A stretch of 64,000 bases of DNA from Plecoglossus altivelis (lineage: Eukaryota > Chordata > Actinopteri > Osmeriformes > Plecoglossidae). The notes beneath the pieces are model-generated. The model was not told the DNA's origin. It searched no databases and worked only from the letters and a program-made list of their open reading frames with translations. A program made the translations under genes and the position numbers. Of this stretch, positions 31,680 through 45,100 are shown piece by piece; the stretch's first letter is position 1; each line of letters starts with the position of its first letter. The stretch covers positions 10,011,518 through 10,075,517 of the forward strand of contig BROE01000005.1 in the NCBI GenBank assembly GCA_036571765.1, read 5' to 3'.

Positions 31680-34600
31680 GTAAGTTAACTGTACAAGCTA
31701 GCTGTGTATGGCATAGGCAGCTGAGACCATGGAAGGCAACTCGTTATGTAGCCTGCATCATTTGTAACAAGACAGCGCTAGATATTTCTATCTAAAGATA
31801 TAATGTTGCACTAAAAGGTTATGTCACCCATTGAAAGAAATTGTTGCCCGTTGGACACACGGTGTCAAGTGTACGTAACTACGCGGTTCCAGTATACATC
31901 ATTTCCATGTCATTGAGCAGCCTAGCTTGATTTCGTGCATAGGAAGAGGCAAACCAACAGTTACCAGCTAGCATGTCACATTCACACAAATGCATCACAC
32001 AATTACACAACCGTCTTGGGGTTGGTCATTCATAAAATATGCCGGGATTCCCTCGAAATAAACGAAAGGTGAACGTGCATGGTTAGCCACAAGCTAGCTC
32101 TCCCTGTCGTCAGGTTCAGCTAACAAGCTAACGTGAAGGTTTCGAGGCCCAAGTTGCAGAGAAGCATATATCACGAGCATAACGTCCTAGATGCGACATG
32201 AGGTCACGAGCCACCCAATATAGGGTAAAACCCGAGTGAAGCGCTATAATATGGAGGTACACCCTTGTGCAGCTGGAACAGTTTGTGGCGTGACTGTCGC
32301 AGCGTTGGAAATGGAGTGTCTGTCACTGAATTCCAACTCTACGAAGATGGCTAACCTTAACGAAGAGGCTTAAATGATTTAGCCACGACAATGATGGACA
32401 AGTTTAAACGAGCTTCTATTCAGTCTGCGTCTTGCCAATTCGGTCGTTGCATGTTGCCATTTACAACGGGACACCCTTGGGTGTTTTACATATTTCTTTG
32501 CATCTTTCAACGATTGTCTACCCAGCCGGCTAACTTAATGCATTGTAATTCATCATGCGCCGCGGCCTACCATGCTTTTATTACGGATAGTGTAGGTCAT
32601 AGCTAGCAAGTTGTCTTCTAGCTCATTCTGCCATATATTTTGTTGCACAGTCTTTCATGACCGCCGACTGTTCTGAGATAAATTGTCACCAGACCTTGCT
32701 GGTTGGCTAGTGACACATGATACTTTTGCTGTTTTATTTAATATGTTAGTAGCTAGCTTTATCGTGTAGGGACGCACATGCACGTAGCTCACTACAGCCT
32801 CAAGGCTGTAGCCTGGTCTACATTGTTGGATGAAACTTGCGTTCATGGTTCTCAGATCTGTCAGAGGAGAATGCATGGAAACACACTGTCAATTTTAGGT
32901 ACTTGAATCGCAAAGTATGTCTCAGGTGTCCATTTCTGCCAGTAGAATTAAAGGATAGTCTACCACTCGTAAGTCTCGCTGGAATGCAACATAACTTAAC
33001 CCGTGCATGGGTGGATAGTTGTCTTTGAGCCTGTCGTGTTCGTTTAATGTTATGCTGTATTCCAAATGTAGCGACGATATGAATTGCTTAGGCAGCCCAA
33101 ATTCCTCTGCCTATTGGGCGGTTGGTTACATACAATTTCTACTGTGACCCTTACGTTATCTGCCCCCAAGGTCGTATAGCAGCGCAGCTTGATTCTTGAC
33201 TTTCGAGTGTTTGTATGTAACTCGCACAGGCCGTGGAGTGACCCACACGCGTTCTGATGTGTTCAAAGACTAGCTGAACACTTTCGGCCTGCTAAAGTCC
33301 AAACGATTGTGGGCGTTTTGTCTAACCTTGTTGAAGGTGAACATTGGAATAACAGCCAGACTTTGTTTAATAACCGCTATGCTCGCAACCGTTGCACCTT
33401 GAAACTATATCGTCTACCTGAATCAGTGAAACTGCCTCGCAGCCGTCAACGTGAAAGTAGTACGTGCAGCTTACCCACCCCCTTGTACAACCCGTTATAT
33501 TAGGTCTGGCATAACCATGTGGTGTGTTCTCCTCTGCCAAGGAAGTAATATGCCCTTATTTGGCCTTTTGACAATTGCTCAAAATTATGTTGGTTAGATC
33601 TTGATTGATAAATAAAGGTGTCCCAATTGTTGTTTTCTCCATATAACTTCTATTAATTTGATGAAATTGAACAGTATTAGAAATTATCATAAATATTTAA
33701 TGTGTTCATTTTTACTCCAGTCTAAGTTCTTCCCTATGGAGATGCATGGAACAAAGACGTGGATCTGCTTCAGCTCTCCATCATTTTGTTTCAGTGTCGA
33801 CAGGATCAATTTACCAAATCCCTTATGTCTTAGTAATGCCATTACCTTTTAGACATGAATTGTCCTGAAAATTTTGATTTTTTTTTTTTACTTTATAGAA
33901 ATGCTACCCTGCAATGTAGTCTGTCTGTTGACAAAATGGAATTGCACACCATCTCTACTAGCCTGGTGTTTGTTTACGTGTGGGTGTGGGTGTGGGTGTG
34001 TGTGGGTGTGGGTGAACACTGGTTGCTGATGCTGTAAAGCATGACTAGTAAGAAGCCACAGGAGCTAGGGGGTTGTCCTGGCAGTCAGAGACTAATTCTA
34101 TGTGATTGACCCATCCCTAATCCCTAACCTTCAAGTCTATACCAGCAATTCCTGCTCCCACACCACCACCAACTCGCTGCAGGAATCCTAAAGTTTGAAT
34201 TCCGGGAGGCCCCTGTCTCCATAACATACTGCAAAACGTTCTTGTTGCAGTTTTATGTGGAGGCTTGTTTTGAGCTTTGATACCATAACTTTATCTCTGG
34301 TGTCTCTAGTCAGAATGAAATTGCACTACTTAATGTCCAGTGAGCCTTCAAAAATCTAAGTGGGATTTTGAGTCATTTAAATATAGTGAAGGTTGCTGTA
34401 TTTTGATGTTGTATGGGCAAGATGTTGTCTGATCACCATAATAAAATTCTGGTATGATCACGCTATTCCACAACATTGTAGACTCTATAATGACTGAATC
34501 CTCTTATACATTTTTTTGTTTGAAGGGGTCAATTGGGTAAATTCAATTTAAATAACCTGGGTTGTCACTGAAAACTCTTAACCATGATGCGGGTGTCAAT

Positions 34601-36066
34601 GGGCCAGAACAGTGACAGGGGCTTATGTCTCCCTATCTGAACTCTTAACACATTCATGTCTCTTCCCATCCCCTTCCAACCTGAAACTAGCATTAGCACT
34701 AGCATTAGCACAGTCTTCTATCCATCGCCCTCCTCTAATCCTGCTTTACTCTAGTCATAACTTGAGCCTCTTAGCCATGTAAGCTCGGTTCCACAACTGC
34801 TTCATTGAAGTCCTCATACCTTCCTGACCCGAATTGTGGAAGTTACTAGAACTAGTATTGTGCCTGCTGGTGCCCTCATGAGGAGAAGTTGGCCAGGAAT
34901 ATTGAAGACAGCCTCAAAAGCCGTATTTTGGATGTAATGAAGCATGTATGCCATTTTATTGAAAGGAGCCCTCTGCCTACTATGCCTAGTTAATAGTTTT
35001 CATAGAGCTATCTGAAACTGTTCATTTCATGGCCTCTCTGCTTGCTTAACTGCCGATTTGTCACTTTTCGAGGTCAAAGTCCAGGTTCAGGTGTACACTG
35101 TGCTGTGCACGTGTGTGTGACTGACATGGAGCCTTGGAAGCCCTGCTATACCGACTGATATTACAGGCTGAGGAGTGGGGTTGTCTAGGGAGCCTCAGTC
35201 ACCCTTGTGATTCATTCCTTCTAGAGGGCAGCTCTCCACCGTTCTGTTAAGGAAAGGCATGCTTGGACTTCTTTTTTAAGTATGGAATGGCTGTCTACCA
35301 CAGCCAATCGCTGTGAGAGTAACTGAGCATGCCCGGTACACTGATGAGAGTAACTGTATGCCACTAGGTGCTACTGATAGTTTGGCCTCGTCACGTGCTT
35401 GCTTGTTAGTTTGGGAAAGTAGATAAAGCCTATATTTTTTGTTTATATAATGCTAATTATTTATTATACACACTGTGTTTTTTCAACTGTTAATGATAAT
35501 GCTACAATGAAATATCAAAGGTTACTGTGCTCTTGACATCTTAAATCAAATGTAAACGTCTGAACTACAGATCTAAAATTAGCAATAATTGCAATCCTTT
35601 TAACTTGGCAATGCAACCACACTTGCGTGTATATGCTCTTGGTTGTCAGGTTTGTGTGAACAGGCAGAATGAACTCAGAACCTTGTCGAAAGTGACATAC
35701 CCTTCTCATCCCTATGTATATGATCAGGACCTGCCTGTGAACAATAGAGGACTCTAGAGAACAGCTTCTGAAACATGGGACCTCTTGATTTGTTCGACTT
35801 TTCTATGGTGACTATTTATTGATAGTGGTGTAATTTGCCTCATAGGAGAATATGCTGGTCATTTTGTGTAGGAGCCTGAAATGGCCATTATAGTCCTTCA
35901 ATAAATGTATAAGTATGTTGACATCATTTGGACTCTAGCAATCAGTTGATTGGCAATGTGGGTTTTCACACTTCATTCAAGCAAAAGCTTTGGGCTCAGG
36001 CCCAGCCTATTTTCCTAGTGCTTGGCTAGCCTAACTTGTAGCTCTTGCTGTCTGTGTTTCCTGCAG
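31680..36066 (+). other. akap1: akap1 intron 1
   Basis: 4.4 kb with no coding segment that I can support. The first kilobase is rich in AGCTAGC/GCTAAC motifs (31696-31703, 31965-31973, 32092-32099, 32119-32132, 32601-32607, 32751-32758). A (GTGTGG)n-type repeat spans about 33975-34014. Short open frames here are unconvincing. Confidence 0.6.
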
Positions 36067-36091
36067 GTGTAGCTGCTAGGGTCCTGAGGAG

Positions 36092-39000
36092 ATGCCGCTG
36101 AGGTTCCGGTCTGTTGTCCCGTACACGCTGCCCGGAGTGCTGGCGCTGCTAGGCTGGTGGTGGTACATCTCACGCAAGAAAGAGCAGATCAGCAGCCACG
36201 ACAGTGAGGAGGAGGGGGCGGTGGCCATGGGCTTGCTGACATCCCCCACCGAGGGCAGCAATGGCCTGGTGGAGAAGGCTTCCGTGTCCCCGACCGCCTC
36301 CGCTCACCAAACGACCGGAAGAGGTCTGCCCCCCGTTGTTAAACGGAAAAAGTCAACAGAACAGGAAGTAGAAGCAAAGGTGGCCACCATCAGCACAGCG
36401 CCAGTAGAAGTTCACCGTCCCCTCACACCTGCATCATCAGCAACTGCAGAGAGACCCCGCACCCCCTCCGACCCCCACACCACCCCTGACCCCCACATCA
36501 CCCCCGACCCCCACACCACCCCCGACACCCCCCACGATAGAGCGAAGATAGACCCTTCCACTGTGAGCCACCAGGGCTCAGCCAGGACCAGCGTGACACA
36601 GACGCCATCATCAGCTCCGCAGAGTCAGGAAGACGGCTCTGCCAGCAGCAAACTTGAGAGGGAGCAGCAGAGCTCTGGGCAGAGCCCACCCTCTGCTGTT
36701 GCTTTGGTAACAGAACCTGAACAGCCAGAGCTGGAAGCAGCCAGTCACGCCACAGCAGAAGCGGAGGTGGTGGTTTCCCAGGTACTATGTGCCATGGTCT
36801 CAGCGACACCACTAGCAGCAGAACTGGCCAATGCTAAGAGACCAGAGCCGGAGGGGGAGGTCTCAGGGAAAGTTGTCCCCTCATCGTCCTATTCCTCCTC
36901 ATCCCCAACCATTTCCACCAAAGACACACTGGCATGCTTGCCAGCCCAGGACCAGAGAACAGCCCCAGAGGAGCCCCACATCCTGGAGACAAACACTTCG
37001 TCACAATGTGTCCAGTACACTGTCATGACAAATGTACAAGCCCCTCCAGTACCTGTAGACTGCCCGCTCACCCAAGGCCCAGCCCAGGAGAACGGAACCG
37101 GCAGAGCAGAGCTTGAGCTCATGGCGGCAGGCCTGATCACTGATGTCATCACTGCAGCCACCGCGCAGGTTCTCAGCGTCACCTGCTGCCAAGACACCGA
37201 CCAATCAGACTCGGAGGTTACCAAGCCTGGCAGTAGCAGCACGCCTCTGGCGAATGGGAAGCCATGCTCTGAGCAAGAGCCAATAAGAAGGGATAGTTGG
37301 CCCTCACCCATAGGCGTTGAGTCAAAGGGGGAGGGGTCAGCAAACCAGGAAGAGGAAGCTGTGCCCAATGGGTGCTTGTCTGCACCGGTGTGGGAGCCTA
37401 AGAGCAGCCAGCGAGAGAGGGCAACAGAGAACACGCAGAATAGCCATTGTCCGAGCACTTCGCTAGAGACTCAGGATCCTGCCCTGACCAGCCTGGACAA
37501 ACTTAAAGAGGAGGAGGAATGTTTGGGGCCAAGGGTTTCTGAGGGTGGGGTGGAGTCAGCGGTGGGAATGGTGACATTGCTGCCGGGGGAGCACTCATTG
37601 GGAGCCATGTGTGAGATGAAGAGGCTCAACTGTGTGGGCCTCAGGAACGGCGCTCACGGGATGAGCGAGGCAGAGACGGACCAGTCTGGAGGTGAGCTCA
37701 CTTCATGCTGATGCCTCAGTCAAGAGGACCGTTTGGTTCATAATCCAACCCCCTTCATGAGAGGTTTTCCATTGTCATCTCACGAAGGTTTAGCTCAGAT
37801 AGCTGATCTGCAGCTGTTTCATTCCTCTCCTGTCAGTTTTGTGTGAAGGTGATAATGCATCCTACAATACCTTGGAGCATAACCCGTAACAGGTTTTTGC
37901 AGTACCTCCCCTTAATGTGAACTCACAGGAATGCATAGGTGTGGGAAAGCAGTAATTCACAGTAGTGTGTAGCACCTCATATATGGTCCCTCAGATATGT
38001 ACTCTCACACGCTCATTTACACCCATTATGCTTGTGATGACCGCTGTTGTTGGTGATCTGGGTGGATTTTCATCCATGTTTTTCCTTAGAATACTTTTTG
38101 TAGGCCTAGTCTACCAGGACCTCACCTGAGTCTGCTTCAATGGCTTTTCAACCCTAAACTCGATCTCCCAGCCACCACATCTCTATCTTCTCCCTGTCTT
38201 TGCTGGTTTAAGTGACAACTTGAATGTAACTTTAACCTCACAACTTGATGTGCAAAGATGAGCTACCAGAGCCATGTTTTACTCCAAACAAGGTGTACAG
38301 TTTCTAGTTAAAGGTTAATAATAAGAGTAATTTGTTCTGTCACTTCAGTCCATGTTGTGTATTTGTGAGTAGGTAGTACTACATAAGAAACACATACAGA
38401 TTAACACTTGTATTCGTAATAACCAGTCTCCAGTTCCCCCGATGACCTTTCCGTTGGCATGTGTCCAGGTTCTGATGTGAACAGCATGGACTCGGTGGAC
38501 AGTGGCTGCACCATGGGGGCTGGAGACAGCCAGAACAGCAGCATTCTGACCCCCGCTGCCAACTCTGAGCTCATCGTGTGGGAGATCGAGGTGCCAAAGG
38601 TGCGTGTGCTCCATCAGGTGCTCTTATCCTGTCTGTGGATCTTTAGTCACACGTATCCCAGGTTCAGAGGGCAGCAGGATTCACACAGAGTGGTAGACGG
38701 AGGGAAACCAGGCCGCTGAGTCTCTGAACTGTGAACAGTCGGCTGAGTGATTATCAACCCCATGCCAGTTCAGACAAGGACATCCACCGAGTGCAAAGAT
38801 TGTGATGACCTGAACCTGAGCTTATCTGTTTGATGGAGGATCTTCTGTCTAGTGTGTTCTAGGGTCAGATGTTAGGCAATACTGGCATTAAAATCATGTT
38901 TTGTTGCATTGTGACCAGTATAACACCTGCTCTAGTACTGTTGGAAGTGCCCGTTTAGTCCTTGCTGATTTACTCTGCACTCGCTATACGTGCTGTTCGT

Positions 39001-41826
39001 GCATCGCTTTGGACGGAAAAGTCTCCAAAACAAACAAACAAATTTCTATTTCCTACTGGCTGGGTCTCCATCACAGGCCACTCTTTCTTATGAATCCATG
39101 CTGACACCCATAACCTTTTGTTCTCCTCTCCTCCTCAGCATCTGGTGGGACGGCTAATCGGGAAACAGGGACGATACGTGAGCTTCTTAAAGCAAAGCTC
39201 AGGCGCAAAGATTTACATTTCCACCCTGCCATACACACAGGAGTTTCAGATCTGCCACATAGAGGGTAAGGCCACACTTCATCTGAAGGACCCTGGAGGT
39301 CCAATCAAAACCCTCAAAGGAGAAGGAGGAGGGGGGTTGATTGCATGATTTTCATTTCTTTATTTTCTGATACCACTCTAACAAAACTTTGTTGATGGCT
39401 AAAAGATACCAAGTTCCTAAAATGTTCTTTGTGGCTGAACTGTCCATCCTATCAGGCACACAGCAGCAGGTGGACAAAGCTCTGTCCTTAATTGGGAAGA
39501 AGTTCAAGGACTTGGACCTGACCAACCTGTACGCACCCCCATCTGTGCCGCTCGCACTCCCCTCGCTCCCCATGACGTCCTGGGTAAGGCCTGAGGACCC
39601 TCGCTACCCAAACCACCAGTGACTAAAGAGTAAAGAAAGGAGGGTTACAGAAAAACTCCTGCTCTGAAAGCTGCATCCTACCCTGCTCCTTTCCCAGTGT
39701 GTCACCTGAACATTGGTATAGACACCCTGCAAGAATCCCTTGTTAAGGAAGCGCTCCATCATTTTCAATCTAACGTCAAATGACTACATCACATGCATGG
39801 TTTTAATGTATGTGTGCATTTCTCGAAATCCTGCTGACTGGGATATTGTCCCCTCCTGTCCCCAGCTCCTGCTGCCGTCCGGGGTGACGGTGGAGGTGAT
39901 CGTGGTGAACATCGTCTCTGCAGGCCACATGTTTGTGCAGCAGCACACGCACCCCACCTTCCACGTCCTGCGCAGCCTGGACCAGCAGATGTTCCTGTGC
40001 TACTCCCAGCCAGGGACACCTGCCCTGCCCTCGCCAGCAGAGGGTAAGACCAGGAAGCGATGTGTGCTATAGGAGCTTTCTTCTTTATCCCTGAGGCACG
40101 AATGATCAGGGATGTGAAAGCACTGGAACTTTTTAAATTACTATTATCACATTTATTTAAAGGTGCATGTTTGCAGAGGGCACTGCGTGCGTGTGTGTGT
40201 ACTATGGGTAAGAGACACTCAGATTTGTCTCCCCCCTCTCTCTGGGCTCTGCAGTGGGTCTGATCTGTGCAGCACCAGCAGTAGAAGGAGCCTGGTGGAG
40301 AGCCCAGGTCATCTCCTTCTACAAAGAGACCAGCGAGGTGGAGATCCGCTACGTAGACTACGGAGGATACGACAGAGTCAAGATAGACACCCTGCGGCAA
40401 ATCAGGTAGGCGCCCTTTTAAATAGTCCTGAATTGTTTTAAATGTGTAGCTCAAGGATGCATTGACAGGCTGAATGAGTTTGGTCTTTGAGGTCAGTTAC
40501 TCCATAATTACATGGTTGCAGTGCTGCGCTGTAACTGCACTGTGTCAACTATTTGAAATGTCATGAATCTCCCTCAAATTAAATCTCACTGTTGGAAAGT
40601 GAAACTATCAAAGGCATCAACATCAATTCTCCATCATATTTAGCTATTTCTGGTCCATGCAAACAGATCAAGTCAATCAATAAACTGAATTGTTCTGTCT
40701 TCCGTGATATGACCATGTGTCCTGTTGAATATCATTTTCCCCAGGTCAGACTTTGTAACATTACCGTTCCAAGGTGCTGAGGTGTTACTGGATAACATCG
40801 CTCCTCTGCCAGGTGCAATTCATACCCATACTTTCAATTCATACACATACTTTACCTGAGCAACTCACTCTAACTACTTGTCAATACACTGAGATGTACC
40901 ACCAATACTAATGTATATTCCGGTGAATGATGCACCATAAAACTCATCACTGGCCTTTAACGCGGTGATAATACCTCACTGTACAGGAGAGGAGAGGTTT
41001 TCTACCGAGGCCAGCACTGCACTTGAGGAGATGACCAGAGGGGTCGCACTGCTTGCACAGGTAAAGCAGAGAAACTGTGATGCATTAGCAGGGGGCTGTG
41101 GAGCCAGGCTGGGTGGGGGAATACTCTGACACTCAGTGTTTTGAGAGAGGGGGCTTGTTATTTATACATGGCTAGTTTGCAACATCCTTTTAATGTGTTA
41201 ACTTAAAAGCGTTTTTACAGTTCCTGTCAGTTTGTGGTACAATATTGATTCTTCCCCCTGCTGGTGTCTTCAGGAATCTCCTTTTAAAACCCCATATAAA
41301 ATGACCCATAGCCAAGTTGTTCTAACTAGCTTGCAAAAGTCTCTATTTTATTGGCAGTAAAGCTGGATTTTTTTAGCTCAATTATGCATGTACCCAAAGT
41401 CTTGTATTGATTCTCAAAAGGTGAACTATGAAGCGTATCCACTGGACAGGTATTGGGTTAGGAGTCACAAAGCACACTTTTCTTCTCCAGGTTACGAACT
41501 ATGACAATAACACTGGTGTTCCGTTGGTGCAAATGTGGAACATGGTTGGAGATGAGGTACGTTTGCCATCAAGAACCGGACAGAGAATCTATAAGCATGT
41601 GAATGCTGACATTATTTCCTAATGCTTAGTATTCCTATAATAAGGAAGGTAAAACTTCCAAACCAGTGTCACGTTAACAAGTGAAAACAGTGCAAATTGG
41701 AAAATGCAAACTGCTACCAAGTCATCTTTTCATTCATTGCTTCTTTTCTTTTGCCCCCTCCAGCTGGTATCAGTGAATCGCACGCTGGCAGAGAGAGGAC
41801 TGGGCACCTGGGTGGACAGCTTTTGA
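36092..41826 (+). CDS. akap1: A-kinase anchoring protein 1, mitochondrial (akap1)
   Basis: AKAP1 (D-AKAP1/AKAP121) sits on the mitochondrial outer membrane and recruits PKA and RNAs. Exons: 36092-37691 (acceptor 36066), 38469-38599, 39139-39265, 39456-39583, 39866-40043, 40255-40405, 40745-40812, 40987-41060, 41491-41556, 41764-41826; 861 residues (human 903). The N-terminus YTLPGVLALLGWWWYISRKK is the hydrophobic membrane/mitochondrial anchor. Residues 125-149 are a TPDPHT-type tandem repeat. Residues about 344-364 (MAAGLITDVITAATAQVLSV) align with the PKA RII-binding amphipathic helix. The KH domain is about 570-640 (HLVGRLIGKQGRYVSFLKQ, with the GKQG loop). The Tudor domain is about 663-785 (GAWWRAQVISFYKET, EIRYVDYGGYDRVK). 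The long second exon is low-complexity and poorly conserved except for these motifs. The introns are short, and the 777-nt intron after the long exon holds nothing else. Confidence 0.97.
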
Positions 41827-42112
41827 ACATGTCTGTCCCCGTCCCCACCACCCTCCTGCTTTCCTTACATCCCCTCTGGATCCTGTACACTCTGAGACCT
41901 GGAGTTCCTCATCCTTTCCCACCCACTGAAGCACCACCATACACGTTTCAATAGGAGAACTCTCAACCACTGGATTGGGGATTTTCTTTTTCTTTACTTC
42001 ATGTTTTTTTTCCCCCTCTCAATTTTTTTGGGTTTCTTAGTTTTGGTTTCAACTTGAAGACAAAAAAGAAAGTACTTGTACATTTTAAGAAAATAATTAT
42101 ATATTGTAAGTG

Positions 42113-42118
42113 AATAAA
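42113..42118 (+). promoter_or_regulatory. akap1: akap1 poly(A) signal
   Basis: AATAAA 287 nt after the akap1 stop, followed by a GT-rich stretch; gives a short 3'UTR ending near 42140. Further downstream ends are possible. Confidence 0.7.
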
Positions 42119-42139
42119 GGTTGATCCAAGTTTTCCGTC

Positions 42140-45100
42140 CTGCCGTGGCGCTTCTCTGCACAACTTTTGACTGGATTATCGTGCTGTGGATGAATCCATC
42201 GACTTCATAGGAAAAAGAGCCTTCAATGAATGGGGAGATAACTTCACCTTCACCAAATTTAACTACCTATACACTGGCACAGTATAGTAAATGTAATAAT
42301 CGTTTTTCAATGAATCCATTCTGGGGGTCCGGGGAGGTTCTGGTAGGGGCAAGGGAGACTACCTGAGGTGCATCAACATTCTCAAGGTCATGTTCTGTCT
42401 GGATTTGTTTCAACAATTGAGGATTAGTCGGTGGACAATGGTATAGAAGGTGCTCTCAGTTCTGGTTTCTTGAGTTGTGTCTGAAGACAACAAAAACTCT
42501 TGATCCATGCCTTGGATTTTAATATAACCACAATCCTAAGAACGGGAAAACGATCTCCAGCCCCTCGTGGATAGGGACGCACTGGGAGGGTGCAGAACAA
42601 TGGGCCCAGGAGCCACGGCCTGCCCTCACCTGTCCTGGCTGCCTCCTCTCCTGACAACTCTGTGGCCTTATGGAGAACGGGCTTCCTTCTCTGCACCGTG
42701 TCCACTTTGCAGCAGGCCTGCTCTCGTTCCTCACCCAGCACACTCTTGTCTGTGGAGATGGGGTGAGAGGGAGGGTGAGCCAACGGTGGGTTTCCCCCAA
42801 ACCTGACATCGCAGATCCCACACCTTCTGTACCGTCACTATGGCCACATCATTTCCTCCTTACTACAGGTGCTGGCCCTCAGCAGTGTGTGCATAGGGAG
42901 GGGAGGGGGGGGCGTGGCACTTAGGAACATGAAGAGGAAGGGTTCCCTATTCCTTCACTACCGTCCCAGCCCCACTGATTTTGCGTTGCAGCTGTCTAAG
43001 GATTTCATGAGGGAGTCTGCATATTACATTTGTGGCAGTGTTTGTGGTAACACTTGAGAAAAAATTCACACTCCCAGAAAGGCCTCACCAACGAACTTGG
43101 TACACTAAAATAATAGCTTTTAGAGTCAGCCCAGTCATAGGGGCTTTAAGTGGGGCCTAGTCCATGATATTCAAATCCAGTTTGTCTATCGTCTGTATGC
43201 ATGATAATATGCCTGGAATCTGCCCAGCTACGCCTGTATGTTCACCGTGTTGACTCCTCCATGTGTTATCTATTTACACTAGACTTGGTACATGTCAAGA
43301 GTACAGGAATCAAAGTGTCAGCTCTTGATTTGTGTGTGAATTGTTTCCACAATGCAAACCAGACAAGGTAGCAGTGTGGAAAGGTTAGCATGTAGCATCA
43401 ATCACACTATACATACTGTGTAATGCTGTTAATGCATTGCTTGTACACTTTTTTTGTTGTGTTGGGTTTCATAGACTTTTTTGACACGTTTAACAGGAAA
43501 TGGAGATAAATAAGTACGTCATTGGACATCACATAGGGGTTGCTGTCGACATCACTAAAGCAAGTGAAGGTGAAAGGTTTAACTTTAGTTTGGGAAATGT
43601 AGTGAATTCTAAATGTAGAGTCTTTCTTTTGACCTGACTAGCTGCTTACTGCTACTGTTTTAAACAAATTGAGTTATTGTCTTTGAAAGGGGGCTAGAGA
43701 CTGTTGATCCTGCCACACTGTAAAGTACTGTACCCAGGCTATAAGGCCATATCTTCCCCATTTCTTCATATAGGCTGTGTCCAAATAAGGTAAGACATGT
43801 TTCAACAATTGACCGAAGCACTACAGAAGGCCAGCAGGAAAACTGACAGCAGTAGAAAGTAAACTGCATTAACTTTATCCCTAAATACTTTGGATGAGGA
43901 TGACAAAGCAGGTCATTTGCTGAGGATGAGAATTTATTGAGGATGAGACTGGATTGTTTTAAAAATGGTTATTCATCTGTATTGAGATATGATACTCTGC
44001 TTGGTTGCAGATAGTCCTGGGGAGAGGGTGAGTGTCTTGAATAGCTCTGTGTCTGCTTCAACATACGTACTTGGACTAAAATACAAAAGCTGACCAGTGT
44101 TGGAGCAGTAGCCATATTCTTCATTCTTGTGAGACCTTTACATCGTTTTAACATATGTCCTCCGTCCCAACCCATCATCCAGAATATATCCCCCCCTTTC
44201 CAATGCACCAATCTTCTTCCCATCATCAGACATGATTGATCCAATAAGAGTTTTGACTTGTGCAGGCCTGTGTATATAAGATATTTCACTGTACTTTTGT
44301 ATTACACTGGAGAGACATAAAGCAAAAGGGAACATATTTTCTTCTTTCATTATTTCAGGGGGGAGGGGGGGGGGTGTTCAACTCTGCTACCCTTCCAAAG
44401 TTGTTTAATGTTCTCTGTGGGTAAGACTGGTTTGAAGTGTTTGCTTAGCTAGATCATTAATCATTTGATTATTTAAATGAGTGTTAAGCAATCCTGCCCA
44501 GATCATTTAATATGTACAGGTCAGTTTCTGCCAGGCTCATTAAAGATTTCATTCTTGGTTGTACAGATCTATTGGAAAAAATAAAGTTATTAAAAGTGTT
44601 TCTGGTATTGTTTTTATCCAACTCGAATCCTTCCTTTCACAATTGATGACCTATTTGAGTAACACTGATCGCCTAGGTGGGGGTGAAGCTGTACATGATG
44701 AGATTGCCAGTGAATATTGATTGACCCAATTCCGGTGTGAACATTGTAGGTTCACTACTTCTTTAAACATGTATATCTAGATGTATTTATATACTACACT
44801 TACAGCCCACTATATAAATACTTTTAGGACACATTTCCATTGGGTTATATAGCAGCAGTTTTCATAAATAAACAATGCTCGTAGAATAGATCATTTTTGT
44901 GATAATGTTGTAAAGAATGGATTTGATCTGTCATCCAGTTTTTTTGTCTAGGTGTTATTAAAAACTTTTCGCTGTTCTGGGTAGAGTTTCCGTAGGTAAT
45001 CTCACCTTTTACGTGGTGGTCAGCAAATTGTTTTTACAATTTCGTCAACTAATGACACCGGTATATGAACACGGTAGTCGATTTTTCAGTCCAGTATGAC

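Noticed and set aside
36498..37458. Minus-strand frames of up to 189 codons opposite akap1 exon 2
   Set aside because: Antisense shadows of a GC-rich coding exon; no motif or start context.
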